Shown: positions 8,898 to 18,959 of the stretch, one piece after another
Position numbering within the stretch: position 1 is the stretch's first letter
How the letters are laid out: each line of letters opens with the position of its first letter
Assembly (NCBI RefSeq): GCF_018199995.1
Contig: NZ_CP073578.1
Coordinates: 1,860,001 to 1,924,000 of the forward strand
From: Photobacterium sp. GJ3
Lineage (GTDB): Bacteria; Pseudomonadota; Gammaproteobacteria; Enterobacterales; Vibrionaceae
Length of the DNA: 64,000 nucleotides
Reading direction: 5' to 3'
Made by a program: the position numbers and the translations under genes
Notes under the pieces: model-generated
What the model was told of the DNA's origin: nothing
The model's input: only the letters and a program-made list of their open reading frames with translations
The model's database searches: none

Positions 8898-9416
8898 TCA
8901 GGCCAGCCAGAGACGCGCGAGCATCCCCATTGGCGTGGTGATACCACTGGTGATGGATTCAACTTTGCCATCCCGGACGATGAAGATCGTCGGGGTGAAA
9001 GCCACACCCCACTGGCGGCCCAGCACATTATTTGGATCGTTCACATTCGGAAAATCCAGCGCTTTATGCTCGAAATATCGCTGCAACTTTTCATCCGGTC
9101 CGGATGAGAGCGAAATCCCGACTGTCGGATAATACTGGCTCAGCCAGTTGACACTCGGCGTCACAAAACGGCAGACACCACACCAGGTGGCCCAGTAATA
9201 GACCAGCACGGGCTGGTCCTGACTCAGCGCAGCCAGATCAACTGGCTGGCCGTGAATATCTGTCGCTTTCAGCGTAAAAGGCACATCATCCGGTACAGAC
9301 TGGCTTCGCCAGAGATCTGCCGCCACGGTCACCCCCGTCAGCAGCACGGAAAAGAACGCAATTTCCCTGAGCCACTTTTTCCAGCCTGTCGCTTTCGATG
9401 TCGTTTGCTCAGCCAT
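8898..9416 (-). CDS. scsD: ScsD/TlpA-like membrane-anchored thioredoxin-fold protein
   Basis: 172 residues from ATG 9416, chosen because GGAG lies 9 bases upstream and the start overlaps the end of scsB by 8 bp; the frame is open to 9443. One N-terminal TM anchor (about 18-34) is followed by a periplasmic thioredoxin fold with the redox motif WC79GVC82 and a cis-Pro loop in VAFTPTIFIV. The family (ScsD, suppressor of copper sensitivity) handles disulfide reduction in the periplasm and is supplied with electrons by the ScsB/DsbD-type transporter. The overlap with scsB indicates translational coupling. The gene is convergent with the repeat array. Confidence 0.85.
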   Translation of the reverse strand: MAEQTTSKATGWKKWLREIAFFSVLLTGVTVAADLWRSQSVPDDVPFTLKATDIHGQPVDLAALSQDQPVLVYYWATWCGVCRFVTPSVNWLSQYYPTVGISLSSGPDEKLQRYFEHKALDFPNVNDPNNVLGRQWGVAFTPTIFIVRDGKVESITSGITTPMGMLARLWLA

Positions 9417-11520
9417 GTTCCGCCTCTCCTTTGGCCTGCTCAATCGCCTGCATCACTTGTTCACTGGTATAAATTACGGGCAGCGGGATCCCTTCCGGGG
9501 CCGCGGGTCCGTACACAATATTAAACGGCACACCAAATCGTCCATAGGATTGTAAATACGACGTGACCGTATCATTCGGGATGGTCCAGTCACCACGGAT
9601 CCGGACCATGCCCGGCTGCTGAAGTGCATCATAGACAGGTTGCTGCAACAGCACTCTGATTTTGTTCGCTTTACAGGTGATACACCAATCCGCAGTGACA
9701 TCCACAAACACGGTATTCCCCTGCGCAACGGCCTGATCAATCGCCTGAACCGACAGCGGTTGCCATTCGAGTTCCGGTGGCAACGGTGTTGCCCATCGAT
9801 CAGCCGTCATACTGCCCATCAGCAGCACTGCAGCCCCACCCAGCAGGAAGACACTGCTCAGAACACCCACAGATTTTCCGCCATAAACGCGCACGCTACG
9901 CCAGAGAATCCCGGCAACCGCCACGAGCCCGGTCAGCCACAAGGTCCAGATCGGCCAATGGGGAGACAACAGCGTCAGCAACCAGACTGTGGTCGCCAGC
10001 ATCATCAGTCCAAACACGACCTTCATTTTCCCCATCCAGGCACCGGGTTTAGGGAACAGGCGCACCAGAGACGGGAACACCGCAATCACAATCCAGGGCA
10101 GTGCCATGCCGAGTCCCAGACCGGTAAAGATCCACGCCAGTTGGAGATAACTGCCCGCCAGCGCAAAAGCCACCGCCGTGCCCAGAAATGGCGCCGAACA
10201 CGGGGTAGCCAGAAATGTCGCAAACATCCCTTGCGCGAAATGTCCGCTGTAGCCATTTCCGTTCCGGGTGCCCAGCCAGGTGCTGAGTCCGGAGGGTAAA
10301 CGAATCTCAAACAAGCCCAGCATGTTGGCGCCGAAAATCAAGGTCATGCCCGCCATGAGCGCCAGAAAGCCAGCACTCTGAAACTGAATCCCCCAGCCAA
10401 TCACCTGACCGGAAAATTTCAGCACACCCAGCACCAGTGCAATCAGCCAGAAAGCACTGACAATCCCACCGGATGATGCCAGAAACTGCCATCGAATCTG
10501 ACGCTTTTCCTGATGTTCTGCGGTCAGCACGGTTGACAGCTTCATCCCCAGAACCGGTAATACACAGGGCATGATATTCAGAATCAACCCGCCAACCAGC
10601 GCCAGACCAAACATCACCAGTACGCTGGTTTGTGTCGCTGATTGAATGACTCCGGCTTCAACCTGGACCGGATATTCAGCCAGCATGGCCTGGTCTTTCA
10701 CAGTCAGCCGGACAGACTGGCCACTGAGATCGGGTTCACCAAACCAGCTGGACACACGAAATACCGCCGTCAGCGTATTCCCGTCGATTTGCACACTGGG
10801 TTTGGCGAAGCTGCTGTCTTTCACGGCATCGGTATCACCATCGATAAAAGCATCCGGCTCTTGCCAGCCTTGCGGGCTGGTCAGCGTCACCTGTAACTGT
10901 TGCTGCTGTGTATCCCAGATGGCCCGAACCGATTCAGGCGCGGCAGGCGCCGCCGGGACCAGACTCATCGCCTGTGCATAGCGGCTGACCTCAGGGCCGG
11001 ATGGCTGTAGTTCCGACGGAATAAATGACAGATCAACCGGATAATCGGTGATCACGCAAACGGTGGAGCAGGATGACAAACTCAGGTTTGCCAGCAGAAT
11101 CACCGGTTGCGAAAAGTCTTCGACCGTCAGTGTCATCGGGAAGATCACATCCCCGGCATAACCAATGGTTTCCACACCGAGCACGTCATAGCGCTCCGGC
11201 GCTGGCCAGTGCCAGGACAGATCGCGCAGGTTGGCAGAATCCTGCCAGTTCATCGTAGGGGCGACACCGCCTTCACCCGGGGATCGCCAGTACGTTTTCC
11301 AGCCCTTGGCTAACCGGACTTCCAGATAACCTGCCACCGTGCCCTGCGACGGATCAGTCTGGCCCGTCAGCACAAAACGTGTTTCCACCGGTGGATGTTT
11401 GGGATCGCTCAACCAGGGCGTACTGACTGGCGCCGCCTGAATGGCTGCAGCAAACCACAAACACAGGCCCAGCCACCCGAAGCGGAACAGGCGTAATATT
11501 AAGAGGGAGTTACTTCGCAT
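9409..11520 (-). CDS. scsB: ScsB/DsbD-type transmembrane thiol-disulfide electron transporter
   Basis: 703 residues. Signal peptide (about 1-29); a large periplasmic alpha domain with a Cys pair in SLSSCSTVC; an eight-helix TM beta domain with the characteristic NIMPCVLPVLGMK and LATPCSAPFLG cysteine-proline motifs; and a C-terminal periplasmic thioredoxin-like gamma domain with VTADWCITCKANK. This is the ScsB arrangement, which passes electrons from cytoplasmic thioredoxin to periplasmic partners and supports copper tolerance. It overlaps scsD by 8 bp. A DsbA-like ScsC gene, often present in such loci, is absent here. Confidence 0.9.
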   Translation of the reverse strand: MRSNSLLILRLFRFGWLGLCLWFAAAIQAAPVSTPWLSDPKHPPVETRFVLTGQTDPSQGTVAGYLEVRLAKGWKTYWRSPGEGGVAPTMNWQDSANLRDLSWHWPAPERYDVLGVETIGYAGDVIFPMTLTVEDFSQPVILLANLSLSSCSTVCVITDYPVDLSFIPSELQPSGPEVSRYAQAMSLVPAAPAAPESVRAIWDTQQQQLQVTLTSPQGWQEPDAFIDGDTDAVKDSSFAKPSVQIDGNTLTAVFRVSSWFGEPDLSGQSVRLTVKDQAMLAEYPVQVEAGVIQSATQTSVLVMFGLALVGGLILNIMPCVLPVLGMKLSTVLTAEHQEKRQIRWQFLASSGGIVSAFWLIALVLGVLKFSGQVIGWGIQFQSAGFLALMAGMTLIFGANMLGLFEIRLPSGLSTWLGTRNGNGYSGHFAQGMFATFLATPCSAPFLGTAVAFALAGSYLQLAWIFTGLGLGMALPWIVIAVFPSLVRLFPKPGAWMGKMKVVFGLMMLATTVWLLTLLSPHWPIWTLWLTGLVAVAGILWRSVRVYGGKSVGVLSSVFLLGGAAVLLMGSMTADRWATPLPPELEWQPLSVQAIDQAVAQGNTVFVDVTADWCITCKANKIRVLLQQPVYDALQQPGMVRIRGDWTIPNDTVTSYLQSYGRFGVPFNIVYGPAAPEGIPLPVIYTSEQVMQAIEQAKGEAEHG

Positions 11521-11579
11521 TTTCTTTCCTATATGAATTCACAAGACACATTCTCTGAAGGGTTCAGGAGACGGATCTG

Positions 11580-11957
11580 TCATTCACGGAAAGTACAAAA
11601 CTGAAGGTGTAATCGTCGTTTGGGAACCTTCGGCTCCCGAAAAGGCGGCGGAGATATCCGGCTGGCACCAAAGAGTCCGGCAATCAGCAGCAACAGACCC
11701 AGCACCGGCAGGAAGAATAAATCCAGCTGTTGCCATTGCATCTGCACTAACTGGCTGGAGAGCTCACATTCAGACGCTGAAGTGGCCTCGGAAGTCTGAG
11801 TGTCCTGCTGCACCATCGCCACATGCTGTACCGCAGACGCCCCATTCGGACACATTGACAGCAGACCGAGATTTTTCGTCAGACACACCAATATCACCCA
11901 AAGCGTCAGCATCAGGGCGTAGCGGGCATTTGTCGGATGTTGCAACAATCTCTGCAT
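11580..11957 (-). CDS. Small membrane protein of the Scs locus (unknown function)
   Basis: 125 residues with TM segments at about 14-34 and 79-99 and a periplasmic loop between them carrying two Cys (MCPNG and ECELSSQ). It is the first gene of the scs cluster, 59 bp upstream of scsB on the same strand. The family resembles short hydrophobic proteins found at the head of copper-suppressor loci, but no specific domain was recognised. The C-terminus is basic (KVPKRRLHLQF). Confidence 0.65.
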   Translation of the reverse strand: MQRLLQHPTNARYALMLTLWVILVCLTKNLGLLSMCPNGASAVQHVAMVQQDTQTSEATSASECELSSQLVQMQWQQLDLFFLPVLGLLLLIAGLFGASRISPPPFREPKVPKRRLHLQFCTFRE

Positions 11958-12096
11958 GTCGATGGTGAACCGGAAACGATAGCCGTTGGACGCTGGCGCG
12001 CCGTAAAAGTTTCAAACGGAAGGCAAGATAGCACGAACCCGTCGAACCGGATAAGTCTCCGTCTGTTACAAGACGTATCCGTTGCCGCACACCGGA

Positions 12097-12486
12097 CTAC
12101 ACCGACATCCGCCCCATACCCGGCTCTTCTTTAGGATTCAGGCCATATTCGTTCTCGCCGGGCTGACCGTCCTGTACAAAAAAGATCACCAACACAATGA
12201 AGCCAAGAATGGGCACCAGCACCAGAAGCATCCACCAGCCAGAGCGGCCAATGTCATGCAATCGTCGTGCGCCGACGGCCAGAGAAGGCAGCAACACGGC
12301 AAGCGAATAAATGCCACCCAGCATCCCTGTTCCATCCTCAGCACCGGGGGTCTGCAGCAGATGATCCACAATCCCCAACGCCAGCGTAATGATCAGATTG
12401 ATCAGGAAGAAGTACCAGTATTCCTGTCGTTGTGCGCGTCCTGAAAACACCGCGTACTTTTTCAGCGCATATAAATACCAATTCAT
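12097..12486 (-). CDS. DUF805 family inner membrane protein
   Basis: 129 residues from ATG 12486. The frame extends to 12504, but MNWYLYALKKYAVFSGRAQR matches the usual DUF805 N-terminus, so the inner ATG is preferred. Family signatures are FSGRAQRQEYW, then three to four TM helices, ARRLHDIGRSGWW, and a C-terminal tail GENEYGLNPKEE. The function of DUF805 is unknown; an inner-membrane location is expected. It stands alone between the scs operon and a LysR gene. Confidence 0.9.
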   Translation of the reverse strand: MNWYLYALKKYAVFSGRAQRQEYWYFFLINLIITLALGIVDHLLQTPGAEDGTGMLGGIYSLAVLLPSLAVGARRLHDIGRSGWWMLLVLVPILGFIVLVIFFVQDGQPGENEYGLNPKEEPGMGRMSV

Positions 12487-12551
12487 GCTCTGCCCCCAGT
12501 ACATTTACACTCAATTATAGGAGGCAGATCACAATCAAATCGGTTTTGTCT

Positions 12552-13466
12552 TTAAAAATAATGAGAAATCGCCTGATAGGCTTGCCGGAGATGCTCGATC
12601 AGCATGCGAATTTTTTGTGACGGTTGCCGGGTAAACGGATAGACCGCATAGATCCCTAACCTTTTCCCGACCCGATTCGGCAACAAATCCACCAGCGTGC
12701 CCGCCATCAGATCGTGATACACCAGACAACGCGGCATATAAGCAATGCCATACCCTGCCAGCGTCGCTTTTCGCAACGCGGCGGCATTATCTGTCGTGAA
12801 GTTCCCGCTGATTTTCAGGGTGTAACCCTGCCCCTGTTCATCCAGAAACTGCCATTCGGCTGCGCCCGTCGACTGATAAGCATACTGCAGACAATTGTGG
12901 CGAAGTAAGTCTTCCGGGGACACCGGTTTGCCCTCGCGACGGCAATACGCCTCGGAGGCACAAACCACCCACTGTGAGTCAATCAGGTGCCGGGCAATCA
13001 GGCTGGAATCTTCCAGATAGCCGGTGCGGATCACCAGATCGTATCCCTCGCCGACCACATCGACGAAACGGTTTTCCATCGACATCTCAATGGTAATTTT
13101 CGGGTGCTGATGACAAAACCCCGCGACAGCTTCTGCCAGCAGTAATTCGCCGGAAATTGTCGGCACCGACATTTTGACGTGTCCGCTCAGACTTTCGCCA
13201 AATCCGCTCACGGCATCCACCGCTTCTGCAGCGGCCTGTTTCACATGCTTTGCGCCCTGATACAGCACTTTACCGGCTTCACTCAGGCGGATGCTGCGCG
13301 TGGTCCGGAAAAGGAGCTGTACGCCAAGCTCATCTTCCAGCCGGGCAATATGCTTACTCACCACAGACCCGGTGATCCCCAGATTTTCGGCCGCTTTACT
13401 GAAAGAGCCATCTTCAACCACCTGAACGAACAGGATCAGATCATCTGTTTTTATCATCGAATTCAA
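12552..13466 (-). CDS. LysR-family transcriptional regulator
   Basis: 304 residues. The N-terminal winged helix-turn-helix (about 6-65) includes [25 protein letters not shown], in the usual LysR layout, followed by a type 2 periplasmic-binding effector domain from about 95. It resembles the large DsdC/AaeR-type subgroup acting on nearby genes. It is divergent from the D-lactate dehydrogenase gene with a 215-bp intergenic region, so control of that gene is possible but not shown. The effector is unknown. Confidence 0.9.
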   Translation of the reverse strand: MNSMIKTDDLILFVQVVEDGSFSKAAENLGITGSVVSKHIARLEDELGVQLLFRTTRSIRLSEAGKVLYQGAKHVKQAAAEAVDAVSGFGESLSGHVKMSVPTISGELLLAEAVAGFCHQHPKITIEMSMENRFVDVVGEGYDLVIRTGYLEDSSLIARHLIDSQWVVCASEAYCRREGKPVSPEDLLRHNCLQYAYQSTGAAEWQFLDEQGQGYTLKISGNFTTDNAAALRKATLAGYGIAYMPRCLVYHDLMAGTLVDLLPNRVGKRLGIYAVYPFTRQPSQKIRMLIEHLRQAYQAISHYF

Positions 13467-13681
13467 TCAAATTTGGAAGGAATGAATTTCATTATTTCCA
13501 TTTATTGCAAGAAAAGAAAGCGATAGGGTTCACAACCGATTCACAAAAGCACCCCATCAATGAAAAGCTGAGATCACAAACAGCCGCTGCGGGTGATCAA
13601 ACGCTACACTTGAAACATCCTGATGTTTCATAAATAAAAACAAAGCATTTCACTGATTTCAGCCTCCGAGCAAGGGCAACT

Positions 13682-16498
13682 ATGACAGACATTCACCAGC
13701 AACTCCTTTCGCGCCTTGAACCTGTTCTGGACGCCACACAAATCATCACCGATGAAGCCAGACGACTCGCCTATGGCACCGATGCCAGTTTTTACCGGAT
13801 GGTGCCCCAAATCGTACTCCGGCTAGACAATCTGTCTCAGGTTCAGCAGGTCATCGCCCTCTGTGCCGAGCTGCACGTTCCCTACACATATCGCGCAGCG
13901 GGCACCAGCTTGTCCGGACAGGCCGTGTCTGATTCTGTGCTCATCACACTGAGCGATCAATGGCGCGGGCATCGCATTGAAGCAAACGGCCTGAAAATCA
14001 CACTTCAGCCGGGCGTGATTGGTGCCGATGCCAACCGTTACCTGGCCCCATTCGGGCGTAAAATCGGCCCGGACCCGGCCTCGATCAATACCTGTAAGAT
14101 CGGCGGTATCGCGGCTAATAATGCCAGCGGCATGTGCTGCGGGACGGCGCAAAACTCGTTTCGGACTGTGAATGGCATGACTCTGCTGCTTACTGACGGG
14201 ACAGTGCTGGATACCCGGGATGAAGCAAGTACCGCAGCCTTTCACCAAAGTCATTCACACCTGCTGGCCGAGATTGAAGCCCTGCGGGACGATGTCCAGG
14301 CCAATCCGGCACTGAAAGAAAAGATTCAGCATAAATATCGCCTGAAAAACACCACAGGTTATGCCCTCAATGCGCTGACGGATTTTCAGGATCCCATCGA
14401 CATCATTGAACACCTGATGATTGGCTCTGAAGGCACCCTAGGGTTCATTGCCGATATCACTTACAACACCGTTGAAGAACATCCGCATAAGGCCTCTGCC
14501 CTGCTGGTGTTCGACAGTATTGAAGAAGCCAGCGAAGCCACCGCTGTGCTGGCCAGAACGCCTGTTTCTGCCGTGGAAATGATGGATGGCCGGGCCATGC
14601 GGTCGGTCGCGGACAAACCCGGCATGCCCGAGTTTATCGCCCGGCTGGATCTGGAAGCGGCGGCCTTGCTGGTGGAAAGCCGTGCAGGTTCTGAAGAAGC
14701 GTTGCTCAGTCAATGCGAAACCATCATGCACAGCATGGCCGCATTCACCATTATTGAGTCCGTCCCCTTCACCTCGGAACCCACCACGGTGAACACACTC
14801 TGGGCGATCCGGAAAGGCATGTTCCCGGCGGTGGGGGCGGTGCGGGAAACCGGCACCACGGTCATTATTGAAGATGTCGCGTTTCCGGTGGCCGATCTCG
14901 CCAAAGGCGTCCGGGATTTACAGGCCCTGTTTGAACAGTTTCGCTATGACGAAGCCATCATTTTCGGCCATGCGCTGGAAGGAAACCTGCACTTTGTCTT
15001 TACGCAGGGGTTCGACACTCAGACAGAAATTGATCGCTATGGCGCGTTTATGGATGCCGTTGCGGAACTCGTGGCCGTGAAATATCAGGGGTCGCTGAAA
15101 GCCGAGCACGGGACTGGCCGGAACATGGCCCCGTACGTTGAACTGGAATGGGGAAAAGATGCATATCAGCTGATGCAACGCATCAAGCGTGTGTTCGATC
15201 CGCAAGGCCTGCTCAATCCCGGCGTCATCATCAACGACAATCCCAAAGCGCATATTACTCACCTGAAGCCGATGCCAGCCGCAGATCCACGGGTTGATCG
15301 CTGTATTGAATGTGGTTTTTGTGAACCGGTCTGTCCGTCCCGGACGTTGTCTCTCTCCCCGCGACAGCGCATTGTGTTGTACCGGGAGCTGCAGCACCGC
15401 CGCAGACAAGGCCAAACAGCTGAAGCCAAAGCACTGGAGGAAGTCTTCAACTATCAGGGGATCGATACTTGTGCTGCAACCGGGCTCTGCGCAGAACGTT
15501 GCCCGGTTGGCATCAATACCGGGGATTTAATCAAGCAGCTGCGCACCGAAAAATATCAGCGTTTTACACCCATTGCCCGCTGGACGGCCAATCATTTCGC
15601 CACCACCACCCGACTGGTAAAAACCGGACTGGGCAGCGCACACTCAGCGAAGTCCCTGCTGGGTGAAGCACGTCTGACCCGGATCAGCGATCGCCTCCAT
15701 CGTCTGAGCCAGGGCCGGACGCCACAATGGCTGCCCGAGCTGCCCATGATGAACCGGCATCAACTCAGTCAGGCGAGCAGCACTCAGTCGCACGGCGAGC
15801 GAAAGATTGTCTACATGCCGTCCTGCGCCAGCCGGACCATGGGCCAGCAATCTGACAACCCGGACACGCGCTCCCTGACAGAAGTGACATTGTCACTGAT
15901 TGAGAAGGCCGGCTTTGATGTGATCATCCCGGAAACAGTCAATGATCTCTGCTGCGGGATGCCCTACGACAGCAAAGGGATGCAGGCACCGGCACGTCAG
16001 AAAATCAGTCAGCTCGAGGATTCGCTCTGGGAAGCCAGTCAGCATGGCCGCTATCCGGTGCTGATCGATACCAGCCCCTGTGCCAAGCGAAGTCTGGAAC
16101 ACTTCACCAAACTCATGCACATCGTTGAGCCGGTCGGTCTGGTGCTGCACTATCTGATGCCGCATCTGACGCTGAAACGAAAACAGGAAACCATCATGCT
16201 CCATATCACCTGCAGCAGCCGCCGCATGGGGCTGGAACATGAAATGATAGAGCTGGCCAATGCCTGCGCCAGCCGAGTGGTTGTGCCGGAACATATTCAG
16301 TGCTGCGGCTGGGCCGGTGATAAAGGCTTTACAACCCCCGAACTGAACGCGGCATCCCTGTCGCCCCTGAAAGCGCAAATCCCGGATGAATGCACTCGGG
16401 GCTTCAGTAACAGCCGAACCTGTGAAATTGGCTTATCGCACCACAGCGGTATTCCCTACGAGTCGATTCTGTATCTCGTCGACGAAGTGGCACACTGA
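13682..16498 (+). CDS. FAD/Fe-S D-lactate dehydrogenase, Dld-II type
   Basis: 938 residues. In order: an FAD-binding type 4 domain (RAAGTSLSGQAV, GGIAANNASGMCCGT, IGSEGTLGFIADI); an FAD-oxidase C-terminal domain (GHALEGNLHFVF, KAEHGTGRNMAP); a two-cluster ferredoxin module (CIECGFCEPVCPS and CAATGLCAERCPVGI); and CCG-type heterodisulfide-reductase domains (CCGMPYDSKG, CCGWAGDKGF). This layout is that of Dld-II respiratory D-lactate dehydrogenases of Shewanella and Vibrio, which oxidise D-lactate to pyruvate and feed electrons to quinone. Related 2-hydroxyacid dehydrogenases such as YdiJ share the domains, so the substrate is inferred. No lactate permease gene is adjacent. Confidence 0.85.
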   Translation: MTDIHQQLLSRLEPVLDATQIITDEARRLAYGTDASFYRMVPQIVLRLDNLSQVQQVIALCAELHVPYTYRAAGTSLSGQAVSDSVLITLSDQWRGHRIEANGLKITLQPGVIGADANRYLAPFGRKIGPDPASINTCKIGGIAANNASGMCCGTAQNSFRTVNGMTLLLTDGTVLDTRDEASTAAFHQSHSHLLAEIEALRDDVQANPALKEKIQHKYRLKNTTGYALNALTDFQDPIDIIEHLMIGSEGTLGFIADITYNTVEEHPHKASALLVFDSIEEASEATAVLARTPVSAVEMMDGRAMRSVADKPGMPEFIARLDLEAAALLVESRAGSEEALLSQCETIMHSMAAFTIIESVPFTSEPTTVNTLWAIRKGMFPAVGAVRETGTTVIIEDVAFPVADLAKGVRDLQALFEQFRYDEAIIFGHALEGNLHFVFTQGFDTQTEIDRYGAFMDAVAELVAVKYQGSLKAEHGTGRNMAPYVELEWGKDAYQLMQRIKRVFDPQGLLNPGVIINDNPKAHITHLKPMPAADPRVDRCIECGFCEPVCPSRTLSLSPRQRIVLYRELQHRRRQGQTAEAKALEEVFNYQGIDTCAATGLCAERCPVGINTGDLIKQLRTEKYQRFTPIARWTANHFATTTRLVKTGLGSAHSAKSLLGEARLTRISDRLHRLSQGRTPQWLPELPMMNRHQLSQASSTQSHGERKIVYMPSCASRTMGQQSDNPDTRSLTEVTLSLIEKAGFDVIIPETVNDLCCGMPYDSKGMQAPARQKISQLEDSLWEASQHGRYPVLIDTSPCAKRSLEHFTKLMHIVEPVGLVLHYLMPHLTLKRKQETIMLHITCSSRRMGLEHEMIELANACASRVVVPEHIQCCGWAGDKGFTTPELNAASLSPLKAQIPDECTRGFSNSRTCEIGLSHHSGIPYESILYLVDEVAH

Positions 16499-16691
16499 CC
16501 CACCGAGGATAGATTGGATGATCATGCACGGGTGAGTAAACATGCTCACCCGGATGCATAATATTTCAATCCACGAGAATAAATGCTCACCTGAAAGTGT
16601 TAACCAGCGCTCATTTCTCACCCTTAAGACAGTCATTTTGAGGGGCGAGCACTAATATCAGTAATGCCTTTAGGTCTTACAGGTAAAGAAA

Positions 16692-16724
16692 AAACCCGCC
16701 AATGACACTTCATTTGGCGGGTTT
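16692..16724. terminator. Bidirectional intrinsic terminator
   Basis: Stem AAACCCGCCAA / TTGGCGGGTTT with an 11-base loop, A-run on the left and T-rich sequence on the right. It lies just beyond the stop of the chemoreceptor gene (minus strand) and about 190 bp after the D-lactate dehydrogenase gene, so it can serve both. The 16499-16690 stretch holds no other feature I can support. Confidence 0.85.
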
Positions 16725-16743
16725 ATTATTTGTGATTTTACAA

Positions 16744-18375
16744 TCATTTAACCTGAAAGAAGCTCACCTGCTCTCTCACGTCCTGGCTGACGCGCTGCAT
16801 GTCGTCACTGCACTGAACCGTATCGGACGCAATGGCTGAGGTTTTATCCGACAGGGCCTGGACTGTGTGAATATTCTGGCTGATATCTGCAGCCACTGCG
16901 CTCTGCTCTTCAGCAGCCGTGGCGATTTGCTGGGTCTGCTCATTCACTTCGTGGATCATGTTCATGATGTCGGCCAGCAGCTGATTGGTTTCAGCCATGC
17001 GAGATTCTGCCTGATCCGCCTCTGACGTGCTGTCGGCCATCATATCGACAGCACTGCCGCATGCCTGTTGCAGCTGAGTCAGCATCTGCTCGATTTCATT
17101 CACCGAAGTTTGAGAGCGTTGTGCCAGGCCGCGAACCTCGTCGGCGACCACAGCAAAACCACGGCCCTGCTCTCCGGCACGCGCGGCTTCAATGGCGGCG
17201 TTCAGTGCCAGCAGGTTCGTTTGTTCCGCAATCCCGCGAATCACTTCCAGAATGCTTTCAATTTTTCTGGATTCGCCATGCAGGTCATTCACCACACCAG
17301 ACGTTTCCTGCAAGGTGGACACCAAGCGCTGCACGACGGACTGGGTATGATTGGATGACTCAATCCCCCGCTGGGCCAGTCCCATCATTTGATCGGAAGC
17401 TCGGGCAGAATCCGAGGTGTTGGAAGCAATGCTCTTACTGGTTGTCGACAACTCTTCAATCGCGGTAACCGCCAGAATGGTATGTTCCGACACTTCCCCG
17501 GCAGCAACCTGAATATTGTTGTTGGCTTCCTGAAGGATCCGACTGTTCTCCGCCACCAGGCTGCTGGAACTGACAATGCCGCCCAGGGTGTTTTTCAGAC
17601 GCTGGACTGTACTGTCGATGGCACGGCTCAGCACAGACACTTCATCTTTACCGGGGACATCTGACAATACATCCAGATGACCGCTTGCCAGCGCTTCCGC
17701 GGTTGCTTTCACCCGGTTGATCCCTTTGACCAGTCCACCCGCGATCCATTGGCTCAATACAAAAGCAATCACCACAGCCAGTAGAATAGAAATATAGAAG
17801 ACGATATTGGCGTTGCTGATGGCCGCCACGGTGTCGGCATTGGCCTGAACAGCCCGGTCATTACTGGCCTGTTCTATCTGGTCAAACTGAAGGTTCAGCA
17901 CTTCATAACTATCGACAAAGGCTCTGAACACCGGATAAGGGGCCTGATGATTGGGTGAGTTTTCCATGTCGCTGACAAACTGCCGGGTATTGTTCTGGTA
18001 GGTCTGGAGTTTGTCTTCAAATGATTCCAGTAACTGGGGATCGCCACTGTAATTTGCCTTCAGTGCCTTCACCAGCTCAGGGGTTTTGGACGTGTTTTCG
18101 TCGATAATTGCGCGAAACTCTGGCACCTGTTCCAGCAGGCCGAGCAGATACACCACCTGCAACCCTCTGACGTTGCCAATGATGTCTGCCTGCGCCTGAC
18201 GAATCTGGCCGATCAATAACGACACCTGATAATTATGCTGATAAAACTGATTGAAGTTATTGCCAATCCGATCATTGGCCGATTTGATGAAAAGCATGGC
18301 AATCACGAACAACAAAGAGACCGCACTGCCGAGCACAAGAATTTTGTTGCGAATCGATAAATGACTTAACTGCAT
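16744..18375 (-). CDS. Methyl-accepting chemotaxis protein
   Basis: 543 residues. TM1 at about 10-30, a periplasmic helical ligand-binding domain (four-helix-bundle type, about 31-185), TM2 near 190-210, a HAMP domain (about 212-265), and the cytoplasmic signalling domain with the conserved hairpin tip [19 protein letters not shown] followed by [12 protein letters not shown]. This core binds CheA/CheW. The protein senses an unknown stimulus and controls flagellar motor direction. It is monocistronic. No C-terminal NWETF-type CheR tether is visible; the protein ends in [10 protein letters not shown]. Confidence 0.95.
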   Translation of the reverse strand: MQLSHLSIRNKILVLGSAVSLLFVIAMLFIKSANDRIGNNFNQFYQHNYQVSLLIGQIRQAQADIIGNVRGLQVVYLLGLLEQVPEFRAIIDENTSKTPELVKALKANYSGDPQLLESFEDKLQTYQNNTRQFVSDMENSPNHQAPYPVFRAFVDSYEVLNLQFDQIEQASNDRAVQANADTVAAISNANIVFYISILLAVVIAFVLSQWIAGGLVKGINRVKATAEALASGHLDVLSDVPGKDEVSVLSRAIDSTVQRLKNTLGGIVSSSSLVAENSRILQEANNNIQVAAGEVSEHTILAVTAIEELSTTSKSIASNTSDSARASDQMMGLAQRGIESSNHTQSVVQRLVSTLQETSGVVNDLHGESRKIESILEVIRGIAEQTNLLALNAAIEAARAGEQGRGFAVVADEVRGLAQRSQTSVNEIEQMLTQLQQACGSAVDMMADSTSEADQAESRMAETNQLLADIMNMIHEVNEQTQQIATAAEEQSAVAADISQNIHTVQALSDKTSAIASDTVQCSDDMQRVSQDVREQVSFFQVK

Positions 18376-18866
18376 GAAAGTATCCCAACAACCGATTGAC
18401 TGATAGTAGTGTTCACAAACTATTCACAAATTGAACACCGAAGGCAATAAAATGCTGCAAGAGAATGCCATAATGCCACTCAGGCTCAAATTTTTGCATA
18501 AAACTTATCAGGAAGTTTAAATTTGAGTTGAAAGTCAACATTTTCTCTACTTCACCAATGTATACAATTGCAAGTGAAACCAGACACCTATATTCGTGAG
18601 TCCTGTGAACATGGATCTGACACACGACCTATTTCATGCTTTCTGGCATCAGTACAAATGTCATTGAAGTGAAATAAATCACCGACGATGCAGTTTGGCG
18701 GTCCGTGATGGCGAGAGACTCATCCCAAAAATCGTCGCTCTTTTTGGCATTGATTATCGCTGTCAGGCATAGTTAATCTCATTTTCGAAATCTTAATTCC
18801 TGCTATTTCAGGCTTTTACGCTATGTATCAGCCACTTACTCCGACGTTCATAGAGTGTTCAACATT
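18376..18866. other. Intergenic region upstream of pstS
   Basis: About 490 bp between the chemoreceptor start and the Pho box. It is AT-rich and must hold the chemoreceptor promoter. No gene, hairpin or recognisable site could be supported beyond the Pho box described separately. Confidence 0.5.
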
Positions 18867-18895
18867 CTGTAACAGACCTGTCATAAAACTCTCCT
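18867..18895 (+). promoter_or_regulatory. Pho box (PhoB binding site) of the pst operon
   Basis: Three direct 7-bp repeats spaced by 4 AT-rich or mixed bases: CTGTAAC-agac-CTGTCAT-aaaa-CTCTCCT. The middle repeat equals the PhoB consensus CTGTCAT. It ends 65 bp upstream of the pstS start, replacing a -35 element as in PhoB-activated promoters. It predicts induction of pstSCAB under phosphate starvation. Confidence 0.85.
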
Positions 18896-18959
18896 AACCT
18901 GTGCCTCGTTCGTTAAACACATGATTGGCAAACACGCCAAAATCGAAAGGATTAGGAAA

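Noticed and set aside
9640-10299. 219-codon ORF on the plus strand within scsB
   Set aside because: Shadow frame rich in His, Arg and Gln over a gene with clear DsbD motifs on the other strand.
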